A stretch of 26,105 nt of DNA, taken from assembly GCF_040290245.1 (NCBI RefSeq), contig NZ_PSMQ01000021.1, positions 1-26,105 on the forward strand. Reading direction: 5' to 3'. Source of the stretch: Thermus_A sp040290245. GTDB taxonomy: Bacteria > Deinococcota > Deinococci > Deinococcales > Thermaceae. Under the pieces are notes generated by a model. It was given only the letters and a program-made list of their open reading frames with translations, had not been told where the DNA came from and did not search any database. The position numbers and the translations under genes were made by a program. Shown here piece by piece: positions 13,607-20,521 of this stretch (position 1 is its first letter; each line of letters begins with the position of its first letter).

Positions 13607-15117
13607 AGGCTCTCCCAGAGCTTCCTGCCCAGAACCTGGGCCTGGCCTTCCCCGAGGAGGAAACCGTGGCCATCCTCTTAAAAGGGAAGGAGGGGCGGGT
13701 CGCCAACCTCGTCCTCCATTACCGCCCTCCCAAACCCGGGCTTTACCTGGAGGAAGGGCGGCTTCTCGGCGAAGCCAAAACCCCTTTTCAGCGGATGCTG
13801 GAGGCCCGGCTCAAGGGCCCTCTCGTGCGGGCAGACCAGCTCAAGCTGGACCGGGTGGCCATCTTTGACTTCGGGGGGGAGAAGGGGTTTGTGGACACCC
13901 CGCCCCACCGCCTGGTCTTTGAGGCCACGGGTCGGAACGCCAACCTCCTCCTTCTGAACGAGGAGAACCGCATCCTGGGCGTGGACCGGGTCATCACCCG
14001 GGCGGTCAACCGCTACCGGGAGCTGAGGCCGGGTCTTCCCTACACCCCTCCGCCCCCCTACGAGAAGCTGGACCCCCGCACCCTGACTCCTCAGGACCTG
14101 AAAAGCCTTCTGGGTAAGCCCTTTAAGGATGTGCCGAAAGCAGTGGACGGAATCGGTCCAGAGCTTTTAAAGGAGCTGGCCGCCCGGATGGACCTTACTC
14201 CGGAAACCCTCCTCGAGGCGGCCCACCTCCCCCGTCTTTATGAGGAGATCCGGCGGCTTTTGGAAGACCCCCATACCCGCACCGAGCTTGCGGAAACGCT
14301 CAAGCGAAGGTGGGCCGAGGAGGAAAGAGAAGCCCTGCGGAAGCCCCTCCTCGAGGCCCTAGAGCGAAAGAAACAAACCCTTCTGGCCCGGCTGGCCGAC
14401 TACCAAAAGGCCTTGGAGCGCTTGGAGGAAGCCCAGGCCCTTCGCCGCAAGGCGGACCTTCTTATGGCCAACCTGCACCGGCTGCCCAAGGGCGCGAAGG
14501 AGGTGGCCTTGGAGGACTTTGAAGGGAGGCCCCTGAGCCTCTCCCTGGAAGCGGGGCTCAGCCCGGCGGAAAACGCCGCCAGGCTCTACGAGCGGGCGAA
14601 GAGGCTCGAGGCCCTGGCAGAGCGTGCCTTAGAGCTCATCCCAAAGACAGAGGAGGCCATTTCGGACCTGGAGGAGGAGATGGCCCGGGTCCGCGAGGCC
14701 CCCTTGGAGGCCCTCCTTAAGCAGGCGGGAAAGCCCAAGGCGGAAAAACCCCTAGGCCTCCGCTACACCTCCCCCTCGGGGTTTACCGTCTGGGTGGGCC
14801 GGAACGCTAAGGAGAACGACCTCCTCACCCGCATGGCCCACTCGGAGGACCTCTGGTTCCACGCCCAGGGGGTCCCGGGAAGCCATGTCATCCTGAGGAC
14901 CGAGGGGAGGTCCCCAAGCCTGGAGGACCTCCTCTTCGCCGCCCAGCTTGCCGCCTACCATTCCAAGGCCAGGGAGGAAAAGCAGGTGCCCGTGGACTAC
15001 ACCCGCAAGAAGCACGTCTGGCGGCCCAGGAAGGCAGCCCCCGGCCAGGTCCTCTACACCCAGGCCAAGACCCTTTTCGTGGAGGGGAGCCTACCCAAGG
15101 GCCTGGACGAGGGATAG
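13576..15117 (+). CDS. rqcH: NFACT family ribosome quality control factor RqcH (Rqc2 homologue)
   Basis: RqcH binds 50S subunits carrying stalled peptidyl-tRNA and, in studied bacteria, directs Ala-tail addition that marks the chain for degradation. The 513-residue protein has an NFACT-N domain (MEGLLLHALL start; DR pair at 92-93; ATGRNANLLLLNEENRILG near 117-135), a helix-hairpin-helix-like stretch (about 175-215), a long coiled-coil middle (about 235-380) and the C-terminal NFACT-R domain with NDLLTRMAHSEDLWFHAQG (414-432), PGSHVILR and DYTRKKHVWRPR. It is somewhat shorter than Bacillus RqcH. ATG 13576 is chosen because the family starts with this M-x-G-L pattern; the frame is open far upstream over trmI but that part is shadow. 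panD follows 11 nt later. Confidence 0.92.
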   Translation: MEGLLLHALLKALPELPAQNLGLAFPEEETVAILLKGKEGRVANLVLHYRPPKPGLYLEEGRLLGEAKTPFQRMLEARLKGPLVRADQLKLDRVAIFDFGGEKGFVDTPPHRLVFEATGRNANLLLLNEENRILGVDRVITRAVNRYRELRPGLPYTPPPPYEKLDPRTLTPQDLKSLLGKPFKDVPKAVDGIGPELLKELAARMDLTPETLLEAAHLPRLYEEIRRLLEDPHTRTELAETLKRRWAEEEREALRKPLLEALERKKQTLLARLADYQKALERLEEAQALRRKADLLMANLHRLPKGAKEVALEDFEGRPLSLSLEAGLSPAENAARLYERAKRLEALAERALELIPKTEEAISDLEEEMARVREAPLEALLKQAGKPKAEKPLGLRYTSPSGFTVWVGRNAKENDLLTRMAHSEDLWFHAQGVPGSHVILRTEGRSPSLEDLLFAAQLAAYHSKAREEKQVPVDYTRKKHVWRPRKAAPGQVLYTQAKTLFVEGSLPKGLDEG

Positions 15118-15128
15118 ACTTAGACCTT

Positions 15129-15491
15129 GTGAAGCGGGTGATGTTTCACGCCAAGATCCACCGGGCCACCGTCACGGAAGCCAACCTCGACTACGTGGGT
15201 TCGGTGACGGTGGACCAGGACCTTTTGGAGGCCGCGGGCATCCTGCCTTACGAACAGGTGGACATCTACGACCTCACCAACGGGGCCCGGCTTACCACCT
15301 ACGCCATCCCCGGGGAAAGGGGGTCCGGCACGATCGGGATCAACGGGGCCGCCGCCCACCTGGTCAAGCCCGGGGACCTGATCATCCTTGTGGCTTACGG
15401 CGTCTTCGACGAGGAGGAGGCCCGCGCCCTTAAGCCCACCGTCGTCCTGGTGGATGAGAAGAACCGCATCCTCGAGGTGCGCAAGGGATGA
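15129..15491 (+). CDS. panD: Aspartate 1-decarboxylase (pyruvoyl enzyme)
   Basis: PanD decarboxylates L-aspartate to beta-alanine for pantothenate and coenzyme A. The 120-residue proenzyme has the self-cleavage site G24-S25 in DYVGSVTVD, after which Ser25 becomes the pyruvoyl group. Other family marks are K9 near the active site, YEQVDIYDLTNGARLTTYA and GINGAAAHLVKPGDLIILVAYG. The start is GTG 15129: this gives the usual KRVMFHAKIHRATVT beginning, with 24 residues before the cleavage serine. It follows rqcH by 11 nt and its stop overlaps the ubiA-like start by 4 nt (ATGA). Confidence 0.97.
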   Translation: MKRVMFHAKIHRATVTEANLDYVGSVTVDQDLLEAAGILPYEQVDIYDLTNGARLTTYAIPGERGSGTIGINGAAAHLVKPGDLIILVAYGVFDEEEARALKPTVVLVDEKNRILEVRKG

Positions 15492-16333
15492 GGCTCAAAG
15501 TCTATCTGGACCTGGTCCGCTTTGAACACACCCTCTTCGCCCTCCCCTTCGCCTATGGGGGGATGCTCCTCGCGGCCGGAAAGTGGCCTGGATGGCGGAT
15601 CTTCCTTCTGGTCACCCTGGCCATGGTGGGGGCAAGGACGATGGCCATGGCCCTGAACCGGCTCATCGACTGGCGGATCGACGCCCTGAACCCCAGGACG
15701 CAAAACCGGCACCTCCCCCAAGGACTGGTCCGGCCCAAAGCGGTCTTGGCCCTGGCAGGGGTGGGGTTTTCCCTCCTCCTCTACGCGGGCCTCTCCTTAA
15801 ACCCCCTTACCGCAAGGCTGCTGCCCGTGGCGGTTGTTTTCCTCACCCTCTACAGCTACACCAAGCGCTTTACCTGGCTTTGCCACTACGTCTTAGGCCT
15901 TACCATCGGTGCGGCGGCCGCGGGGGGGTGGATCGCGGTCACAGGCAGCTTTGCCCCTACCGCCTACTGGCTCTGGGCGGGGGTGGGGCTTTGGATCGCC
16001 GGGTTTGACATCCTGTACGCCACCCAGGACTACGCCTTCGATCGCGCCTTTGGCCTGAAGAGCATCCCCGCCCGGTTTGGCCTTGCTAAGGCCCTTCAGA
16101 TCGCGCGCCTAAACCACGCCCTGGCCTGGGCCAGCCTTCTCATGGCGGGGGTCTCTTACGGGACCGGCCCTTGGTACTACCTGGGGCTGGGTCTGGTGGG
16201 AGGACTTCTGGTCTACGAGCACCGGCTGGTCTCCCCCCAGGACCTCTCCAAGGTGGAGCTGGCCTTTTTCCAGGCCAACGTGGGCGTGAGCCTGGGGATG
16301 TTCCTCTTCATCCTCCTGGACCTGATGGCCTGA
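15488..16333 (+). CDS. UbiA family prenyltransferase, probably for menaquinone (MqnP-type)
   Basis: A polytopic membrane protein of 281 residues with about 8-9 hydrophobic segments. It carries both UbiA prenyl-diphosphate motifs: NRLIDWRID at 57-65 (N-x3-D-x3-D) and D174 to DYAFD (181-185). These enzymes move a polyprenyl chain onto an aromatic acid. Thermus makes menaquinone by the futalosine route and no ubiquinone, so the likely substrate is a naphthoate precursor rather than 4-hydroxybenzoate, the label databases often give; this is inference from the lineage. The start ATG overlaps the panD stop (ATGA), suggesting translational coupling although the pathways are unrelated. No other menaquinone gene is nearby. 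Confidence 0.85.
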   Translation: MRLKVYLDLVRFEHTLFALPFAYGGMLLAAGKWPGWRIFLLVTLAMVGARTMAMALNRLIDWRIDALNPRTQNRHLPQGLVRPKAVLALAGVGFSLLLYAGLSLNPLTARLLPVAVVFLTLYSYTKRFTWLCHYVLGLTIGAAAAGGWIAVTGSFAPTAYWLWAGVGLWIAGFDILYATQDYAFDRAFGLKSIPARFGLAKALQIARLNHALAWASLLMAGVSYGTGPWYYLGLGLVGGLLVYEHRLVSPQDLSKVELAFFQANVGVSLGMFLFILLDLMA

Positions 16334-16346
16334 AGGGCGGGGCGCT

Positions 16347-16352
16347 TAGAAT
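16347..16352 (+). promoter_or_regulatory. Leaderless-type -10 of the UPF0340 gene
   Basis: TAGAAT ends 6 nt before the ATG at 16359, in the 25-nt gap after the prenyltransferase gene. No convincing Shine-Dalgarno sequence at usual spacing is present, which suits a leaderless message. No clear -35 is seen. Confidence 0.5.
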
Positions 16353-16358
16353 GAGGGC

Positions 16359-16943
16359 ATGACAAACCTAAAAGCCCAGATGAAAGAGGCCCTCGAGGCC
16401 TACTTTGAAGCCCCGTTTCCCGAAGGGGGGCTTTTCGTCCTAGGCGGGTCGACGAGCGAGGTCCTGGGGGAGCGGGTGGGAAGCCGCCCGAGCCTCGAGG
16501 CCGCAGAGGCCATCCTAGAGGTTGTTTTGCCCTTTCTTAGGGCGCGGGGGGTCCACCTGGCGGTCCAGGGGTGCGAGCACCTCAACCGGGCTTTGGTGGT
16601 GGAGCGAAAAACCGCCCAGGCGTACGGCCTGGAGGAGGTGACCGTCTTCCCTCATCCCAAGGCCGGAGGAGCCCTGGCCAGCGCGGCCTTTCTCAAGATG
16701 GAAGAGCCGGTGATGGTGGAATCCCTAAGGGCCCAGGCCCACGGGGGCATGGACATCGGAGGGGTGCTGATCGGAATGCACCTGAGGCCCGTGGTGGTCC
16801 CCGTGCGGCTTCCCATCCGGAAGATCGGGGAGGCGGTGTTAATCGCTGCCCGGACCCGCCCCCGGCTGATCGGCGGAAGCCGGGCGGTCTACAGCCTCGA
16901 GGAGATGCTCAAAAAAGTTTCCGAATATCGAGGGGAGGCTTAG
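16359..16943 (+). CDS. UPF0340 (YwlG/TIGR01440) family protein, function unknown
   Basis: A conserved 194-residue protein matching the UPF0340 pattern. The N-terminal segment carries LGGSTSEVLGERVGSRPSL (28-46), then QGCEHLNRALVVE, a middle AHGGMDIGGVLIGMHLRPV segment, and a C-terminal ARTRPRLIGGSRAVYSLEE. No biochemical role is firmly established for the family as far as I know, and I assign none. No membrane segment or signal peptide is visible, so it is probably cytoplasmic. It appears to have its own leaderless promoter, TAGAAT at 16347-16352. Its stop codon overlaps the stop of the convergent aminotransferase gene by 4 nt. Confidence 0.85.
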   Translation: MTNLKAQMKEALEAYFEAPFPEGGLFVLGGSTSEVLGERVGSRPSLEAAEAILEVVLPFLRARGVHLAVQGCEHLNRALVVERKTAQAYGLEEVTVFPHPKAGGALASAAFLKMEEPVMVESLRAQAHGGMDIGGVLIGMHLRPVVVPVRLPIRKIGEAVLIAARTRPRLIGGSRAVYSLEEMLKKVSEYRGEA

Positions 16944-17995
16944 CCCGCCACCTCGTCCCAGGCTTCCTTAAACAGCATCGCGACCCCTAGGGCATCGTAC
17001 CGGTCAAAGTGGCCCATGAGGGAGAGGCGGAAGATCCGGCCCTTTAAAGGGCCCTGCCCTCCCGCGATCACCGCGTTTCTTCGGGCGAAGGCCCCCTTGA
17101 CCTTGGCGTAGGGAACCCCCTCGGGCAGGTAGAAGGCGGAGGTGGCGGGGCTTTTTTCCTCAGGAACGGGCCTGAGGCCAAGCTCCTCCCCCACCTGGTA
17201 AAGCAGGCCGGTCTGCCACTTTTTGAGGGCCAGATGCTCCGGAAGGCTGGGCAGGAGGTCGGCCAAGACGCCCTCCACCGCCAAAACCAGGTTGATGGCC
17301 GGGGTGTAGGCGGTTTCCCCTTCCGCCTGGGCCTTGAGCTCGTTTTTGAGGTTGAGGTAGTACCCTTTGGGCTTCAGCGCCTGCACCGCCCGGGGGGAGA
17401 GGGCGGCAAAGGAGAGGCCTGGGGGGCACATCAGGCCCTTCTGGCTTCCGCTGGCGGCCGCGTCAATCCCCCAGGCCTCGAGGGCCACCTCCGTGAGGAG
17501 GAGGCTGGTCACCATATCCGCCACCACAAGCCCTTCGGGATTCCGATCCTTAAACGCCTCGGCCAGGCTCCTCACGTCGTTCAAGGCCCCGGTGGAGGTC
17601 TCGGAGTGGGTGAGGAAAAGCCCCCGGTAGCCGGGCCGGGCCACCGCCTCCGGGGGGATGACCCCTCCCCAGGCCAGGTCCAACCGGTCCACGGAAAGCC
17701 CCAGGGCCAGGGCAATCTCGGCCCAGCGCTCCGAGAACTTCCCCGTCACGGGGACCAGGACCCTCTCACCCGGATCAAAGAGGTTGAGGGCCAAAGCCTC
17801 CAGGGCCAAGGTCCCGCTTCCGGTGAGGATGAGGACCTCCCCTTCCGTTTGAAAAGCCTGCTTGAGCCCTCTTCTCACCTTCAAAACCGCTCTTCGAGCC
17901 TCCTCGGTGCGGTGGTGGAGCTGGGGCTGGGAAAGGGCCAGAAGAGCCTTCGGGTGGAGTTCCACAGGCCCAGGGGTAAGGAGCCGCCTCCTCAT
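16940..17995 (-). CDS. Class V aminotransferase, alanine/serine-glyoxylate aminotransferase-like
   Basis: A PLP enzyme of fold type I, 351 residues. The N terminus RRLLTPGPVELHPKAL is the usual start of the AGXT/SgaA/PucG group. TGSGTLALEA (58-67) is the phosphate-binding region, LVVADMVTS (157-164) holds the PLP-ring aspartate D160, and ASGSQKGLMCPPGLSF (181-196) carries Schiff-base lysine K186. RLSLMGHFDRYD (323-334) is the conserved C-terminal stretch. Substrate (alanine, serine, glyoxylate, phosphoserine or ureidoglycine) cannot be read from the sequence. ATG 17995 is chosen because of this N terminus and because TACAAT (18007-18002) ends 6 nt before it. The frame continues upstream through the assembly gap, but that part shows no resemblance to the family. 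Confidence 0.9.
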   Translation of the reverse strand: MRRRLLTPGPVELHPKALLALSQPQLHHRTEEARRAVLKVRRGLKQAFQTEGEVLILTGSGTLALEALALNLFDPGERVLVPVTGKFSERWAEIALALGLSVDRLDLAWGGVIPPEAVARPGYRGLFLTHSETSTGALNDVRSLAEAFKDRNPEGLVVADMVTSLLLTEVALEAWGIDAAASGSQKGLMCPPGLSFAALSPRAVQALKPKGYYLNLKNELKAQAEGETAYTPAINLVLAVEGVLADLLPSLPEHLALKKWQTGLLYQVGEELGLRPVPEEKSPATSAFYLPEGVPYAKVKGAFARRNAVIAGGQGPLKGRIFRLSLMGHFDRYDALGVAMLFKEAWDEVAG

Positions 17996-18001
17996 GTAGG
18001 C

Positions 18002-18007
18002 ATTGTA
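18002..18007 (-). promoter_or_regulatory. -10 element of the class V aminotransferase gene
   Basis: TACAAT (minus strand) differs from consensus at one base and ends 6 nt before ATG 17995. This is leaderless spacing, and no Shine-Dalgarno sequence is needed or seen. Confidence 0.55.
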
Positions 18008-18021
18008 AAGGGGGAGGCCGG

Positions 18022-18027
18022 TAAGCT
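18022..18027 (+). promoter_or_regulatory. Leaderless-type -10 of the small plus-strand ORF at 18035
   Basis: TAAGCT (TAnnnT type) ends 7 nt before ATG 18035. It faces away from the aminotransferase promoter 15 nt to its left, making a compact divergent pair. Confidence 0.35.
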
Positions 18028-18034
18028 TGAAAGG

Positions 18035-18181
18035 ATGCGGGTTGCCCTCTACTACACCGCCTTCGGAGAGGAAGCCCTCCTCCCCCTTCCGTCCACAAGG
18101 CCAGGCCAGAAGGTCACCGAGTTGGAGATCAGCCACATTCCCTTGGAGTTTTTGAAGAAGAAGTGCCCAGAGTCCGGCTGA
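18035..18181 (+). CDS. Small hypothetical protein (48 aa), possibly frameshifted
   Basis: An ATG-initiated frame starts just after AAAGG and a -10-like TAAGCT. It reads MRVALYYTAFGEEALLPLPS at the N terminus, has GC-ending codons throughout, and stops at TGA 18179-18181. It matches no family I know. Another frame begins at GTG 18163 inside its last codons and runs into the assembly gap. The pair may be two overlapping genes, or one gene split by a real or sequencing frameshift near the AAGAAGAAG run at 18154-18162. Translation initiation is plausible; function is unknown. Confidence 0.4.
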   Translation: MRVALYYTAFGEEALLPLPSTRPGQKVTELEISHIPLEFLKKKCPESG

Positions 18182-18265
18182 AGGTGAAGCCGGGCGAGCG
18201 GATCCGGCTTTCCCTCCGCCTCGAGACCCATCCCTTGCCTGGGGGTGGGTTGGAGGCGCTGAGGA
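18163..18265 (+). CDS. Hypothetical ORF running into the assembly gap (partial)
   Basis: From GTG 18163 the frame reads VPRVRLKVKPGERIRLSLRL, then ETHPLPGGGLEAL, with good codon usage, and is cut by the N run at 18266. The alternating charged and hydrophobic start looks like beta strands. It overlaps the preceding small ORF by 19 nt in another frame. Where it ends is unknown. The frame after the gap should not be joined to it on the strength of an N run whose length may be nominal. Confidence 0.35.
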
Positions 18266-18388
18266 NNNNNNNNNNNNNNNNNNNNNNNNNNNNNNNNNNN
18301 NNNNNNNNNNNNNNNNNNNNNNNNNNNNNNNNNNNNNNNNNNNNNNNNNNNNNNNNNNNNNNNNNNNNNNNNNNNNNNNNNNNNNNNN
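18266..18388. other. Assembly gap (123 N)
   Basis: An unresolved run of N. The true length may differ from 123, so reading frames on either side cannot be joined. A gap in a GC-rich genome often marks a strong hairpin, a repeat or a GC peak. After it, 18389-18471 holds no assigned gene; one frame there (LGGHEGKRLLDLCPWPEERA) could be the tail of whatever is interrupted. Confidence 0.95.
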
Positions 18389-18471
18389 CCTGGGCGGGCA
18401 CGAGGGGAAAAGGCTCCTTGACCTTTGTCCCTGGCCGGAGGAAAGGGCCTCCTGGAAGGGCATGGCCCCGC

Positions 18472-18762
18472 ATGGCCCTTTTCGACCCTCTTCCTTTCCT
18501 CCGGGGCGTGGGCCTCCTCAGCCTGGGGCTCTCCGCCCTGGGGGTGGCCACGGGCCCTTGGCCCTACCTCCCATACCTGGGGTTTCTGGCCTTAAAGCAG
18601 GGAAAGCCCTGGCTTGGGCTTTGGCGAAGGAATCCCTTGGCCGCCCTGGAGATCCTCCTTTTCCACACCTTCGCCCTAAGCCTCACCCTTGGCCCAAGCC
18701 CGGGTCCGGGCCTGGCCTACCTGGGGGTTTTCCTGTTCAACCGCCTACGGCCTTTAAAATAA
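18472..18762 (+). CDS. Small integral membrane protein, function unknown
   Basis: A 96-residue protein starting MALFDPLPFLRG with three to four hydrophobic segments (about 8-28, 30-43, 58-75 and 77-92). The only cluster of basic residues is WLGLWRRN in the middle, and the C terminus FNRLRPLK is basic. ATG 18472 is chosen because the hydrophobic character begins here. The frame is open back to the gap, but the residues there are Gly/Pro/Arg-rich and look non-coding; a purine-rich GGAAGGG lies 14 nt upstream. Its stop TAA is 4 nt before the Nudix start, so the two are likely co-transcribed. No family recognised. Confidence 0.6.
   Translation: MALFDPLPFLRGVGLLSLGLSALGVATGPWPYLPYLGFLALKQGKPWLGLWRRNPLAALEILLFHTFALSLTLGPSPGPGLAYLGVFLFNRLRPLK
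18755..18760 (+). promoter_or_regulatory. -10-like TAAAAT before the Nudix gene
   Basis: TAAAAT overlaps the end of the membrane-protein gene and lies 6 nt before GTG 18767. AAAAGG just before the GTG could instead serve as a very close ribosome-binding site, so either a leaderless or a coupled start is possible. Confidence 0.4.
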
Positions 18763-18766
18763 AAGG

Positions 18767-19246
18767 GTGAGGGCGTACGTCTACAAAGGGCGCATCCTCA
18801 ACCTGGCCCTCGAGGGCCGGTACGAGATCGTGGAGCACAGGCCCGCGGTGGCCGTCCTGGCCTTTAAGGACGGAAAGATGCTCTTTGTCCGCCAGCCCCG
18901 CATCGCGGTCGGCCTCAGTCCCCTGGAGCTTCCCGCGGGGCTTTTGGAGGAGGGGGAAACCCCCCTGGAGGCGGCAAAAAGGGAGCTGGCCGAGGAAGCG
19001 GGCCTCACGGGGGAGTTCACCTACCTTTTCCGGTTCTACGTCTCCCCAGGCTTCACCGACGAGCTCTGCCACGTGTTTTTAGTGGAAAACCTCAGGGCCA
19101 TGGAGGCCACGCCGGATGAGGACGAGGCCCTGGAGGTGGTCTGGATGCGTCCGGAGGAAGCCCTAGAAAAGCACCAAAAGGGCGAGGTGGAGTTCTCCGC
19201 CACCGGGCTTGTCGGGGTCCTTTATGCTCTTCACCGAGGTCGCTGA
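18767..19246 (+). CDS. Nudix hydrolase, ADP-ribose pyrophosphatase type
   Basis: A 159-residue protein with a full Nudix box, GLLEEGETPLEAAKRELAEEAGL at 58-80 (Gx5Ex7REUxEExGU), whose REVEE-type glutamates bind Mg2+ and cleave a pyrophosphate bond. The preceding IAVGLSPLELPAG and the following FYVSPGFTDELCHVFL segments are typical of the ADP-ribose pyrophosphatase branch, which yields AMP and ribose 5-phosphate. A similar T. thermophilus enzyme is known. The start is GTG 18767. The gene follows the small membrane protein by 4 nt, and ribF begins 23 nt before its stop. The pairing suits nucleotide-cofactor metabolism, but a functional link is inference. Confidence 0.9.
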   Translation: MRAYVYKGRILNLALEGRYEIVEHRPAVAVLAFKDGKMLFVRQPRIAVGLSPLELPAGLLEEGETPLEAAKRELAEEAGLTGEFTYLFRFYVSPGFTDELCHVFLVENLRAMEATPDEDEALEVVWMRPEEALEKHQKGEVEFSATGLVGVLYALHRGR

Positions 19247-20108
19247 CGTCCCCCGGGGGCCTAAGGTCGTGGCGGTGGGCTCGTTTGATGGGGTCCACCT
19301 GGGCCACCAGCACCTCCTCCACCTGGCCAAACAGGAGGCCAAGGCCCTGCATCTTCCCCTTCTCGTCTACACCTTTGACCCCCCCTCCAAAGTCTTCACC
19401 CGGGGGGAAGGCTTCCTGAGCGAGGCCTCGGAGAAGGTGGAGGCGCTGAAGGCGGCCGGAGCGGAGCTCATCCTGGTGGTGCCCTTCAACGAAGCCTTCG
19501 CCAAGCGCTCCAAGGAGGAGTTTCTGGAGGACCTAAAGGCCCTCGAGGCCCACCTCCTCTACGTGGGGGAGGACTTCCGCTTCGGCCAGGGGCGCACCGG
19601 CGGCCCCGAGGACCTAAAGAGGGTGGCCCCGGTGCGAATCGTTCCCCTCCTTTCCCTCCTGGGCGAGCCGGTCAAGTCCAGCCGCATCCGGACGCTCCTT
19701 AAGGAGGGCCGGGTGGAGGAGGCCAGGCACCTCCTCGGCCGCCCCTACTCCGCCCAGGGGGTGGTGGTGGAGGGGGAAAAGCTGGGGCGGAGGCTGGGCT
19801 TCCCCACCCTCAACCTGAGCCCCCCGCCCCTCAAGGTCCTGCCCCCCGGGGTCTACGCGGTCCGGGCCCATACCCCCTTGGGGAGCTTCTTCGGCATGGC
19901 CAACGTGGGCACCCGGCCCACCTTGGGAGAAGGGGGGCTCCGCCTCGAGGTCCATCTCTTCGGCTTTAGCAAAGACCTCTACGGAGAGGAGGTCCGGGTC
20001 GAATTCTTGAAAAAACTCCGGGATGAACAGCGCTTCGCTTCCCTCGAGGAACTTAGAGCCCAGCTTTTAAAGGATCGGGAGGAAGCCCTTCGGTTCTTCG
20101 GCCTCTAG
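19224..20108 (+). CDS. ribF: Bifunctional riboflavin kinase/FAD synthetase RibF
   Basis: RibF phosphorylates riboflavin to FMN and adenylates FMN to FAD. The 294 residues contain the N-terminal FMN adenylyltransferase domain, with the nucleotidyltransferase motif GSFDGVHLGHQHLL (19-32) and SSRIRTLL (152-159). The C-terminal kinase domain has GRRLGFPTLNL (188-198; the usual PTAN loop reads PTLN here), GVYAVRA, NVGTRPTLG (228-235) and a final LYGEEVRVEFLKKLRDEQRF. ATG 19224 is preferred over TTG 19209, because family proteins begin shortly before the GSFDGVHxGH motif and no ribosome-binding site favours the TTG. It overlaps the Nudix gene by 23 nt. Its TAG stop lies within the palindrome CTAG shared with the convergent gene's stop. 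Confidence 0.95.
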   Translation: MLFTEVADVPRGPKVVAVGSFDGVHLGHQHLLHLAKQEAKALHLPLLVYTFDPPSKVFTRGEGFLSEASEKVEALKAAGAELILVVPFNEAFAKRSKEEFLEDLKALEAHLLYVGEDFRFGQGRTGGPEDLKRVAPVRIVPLLSLLGEPVKSSRIRTLLKEGRVEEARHLLGRPYSAQGVVVEGEKLGRRLGFPTLNLSPPPLKVLPPGVYAVRAHTPLGSFFGMANVGTRPTLGEGGLRLEVHLFGFSKDLYGEEVRVEFLKKLRDEQRFASLEELRAQLLKDREEALRFFGL

Positions 20109-20497
20109 AAGGGGTACCGCTCCTTGGGCCCCGTGTAGCGCACCTCCTCGAGGGCCCCGTCAAACCGCAAAAGGACGGCCAGCCGGCGCCTGGAGTAGAC
20201 CCGGTAGGGATCTTTGGGGATAAAGGCGGTGACCAGGGTGACGTACCGGGGGGTGGCGTAGTCCAGGACCACGTGCAGGGGAAGCCGGAGCCTGGGGGGA
20301 AAGACCATGTAGCCCAAAACGAGCATCCTCTGGTCCTCAGGGTAGATGGCCAGCTCCCGCCCCCACTCGAGGGCCCTCAGCACGTCCCCTTCCGTGAAGC
20401 CCTCCTGGAGCATATGCTTGGCCACATGGGGCCCAAGCCGGTAACGGCCTTCCCGGATATGGAGCAGGAGGTCCTCCAAACGGCGGAGCTTCCTCAT
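20105..20497 (-). CDS. DUF4258 domain protein
   Basis: A 130-residue protein whose core fits DUF4258: an N-terminal helix, HVAKHMLQEGFTEGDVLRAL (24-43; a histidine followed by a helix and a turn), EWGRELAIYPEDQRMLVLGY, LHVVLDY (74-80) and the YVTLVTAFIPKDPYRVY strand with a final Pro/Asp (85-101). The family is thought to share a RelE/BrnT-like small-domain fold, but not every member is a toxin. A C-terminal extension (about 102-130) goes beyond the domain. No antitoxin-like gene is adjacent: upstream is comF, 24 nt away, and downstream is convergent ribF. A good GAAGGGGG site precedes ATG 20497. Its role is unknown, and toxicity should not be assumed. Confidence 0.7.
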   Translation of the reverse strand: MRKLRRLEDLLLHIREGRYRLGPHVAKHMLQEGFTEGDVLRALEWGRELAIYPEDQRMLVLGYMVFPPRLRLPLHVVLDYATPRYVTLVTAFIPKDPYRVYSRRRLAVLLRFDGALEEVRYTGPKERYPF

Positions 20498-20521
20498 GGC
20501 CCCCTTCAGCCTAACACGCCC

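Noticed and set aside
17234..18034. Plus-strand frame reading through the aminotransferase gene toward 18181
   Set aside because: Antisense shadow up to 18034. Only the part from ATG 18035 is kept as a possible small gene.
18163..18762. One protein spanning the N run in the same apparent frame
   Set aside because: The frame match depends on a 123-base N run that may be nominal. Sequence just after the gap in that frame is Arg/Gly/Pro-rich, and the membrane protein starts naturally at 18472.
20105..20497. Toxin-antitoxin module built on the DUF4258 gene
   Set aside because: No antitoxin-like partner lies on either side; the neighbours are comF and ribF.
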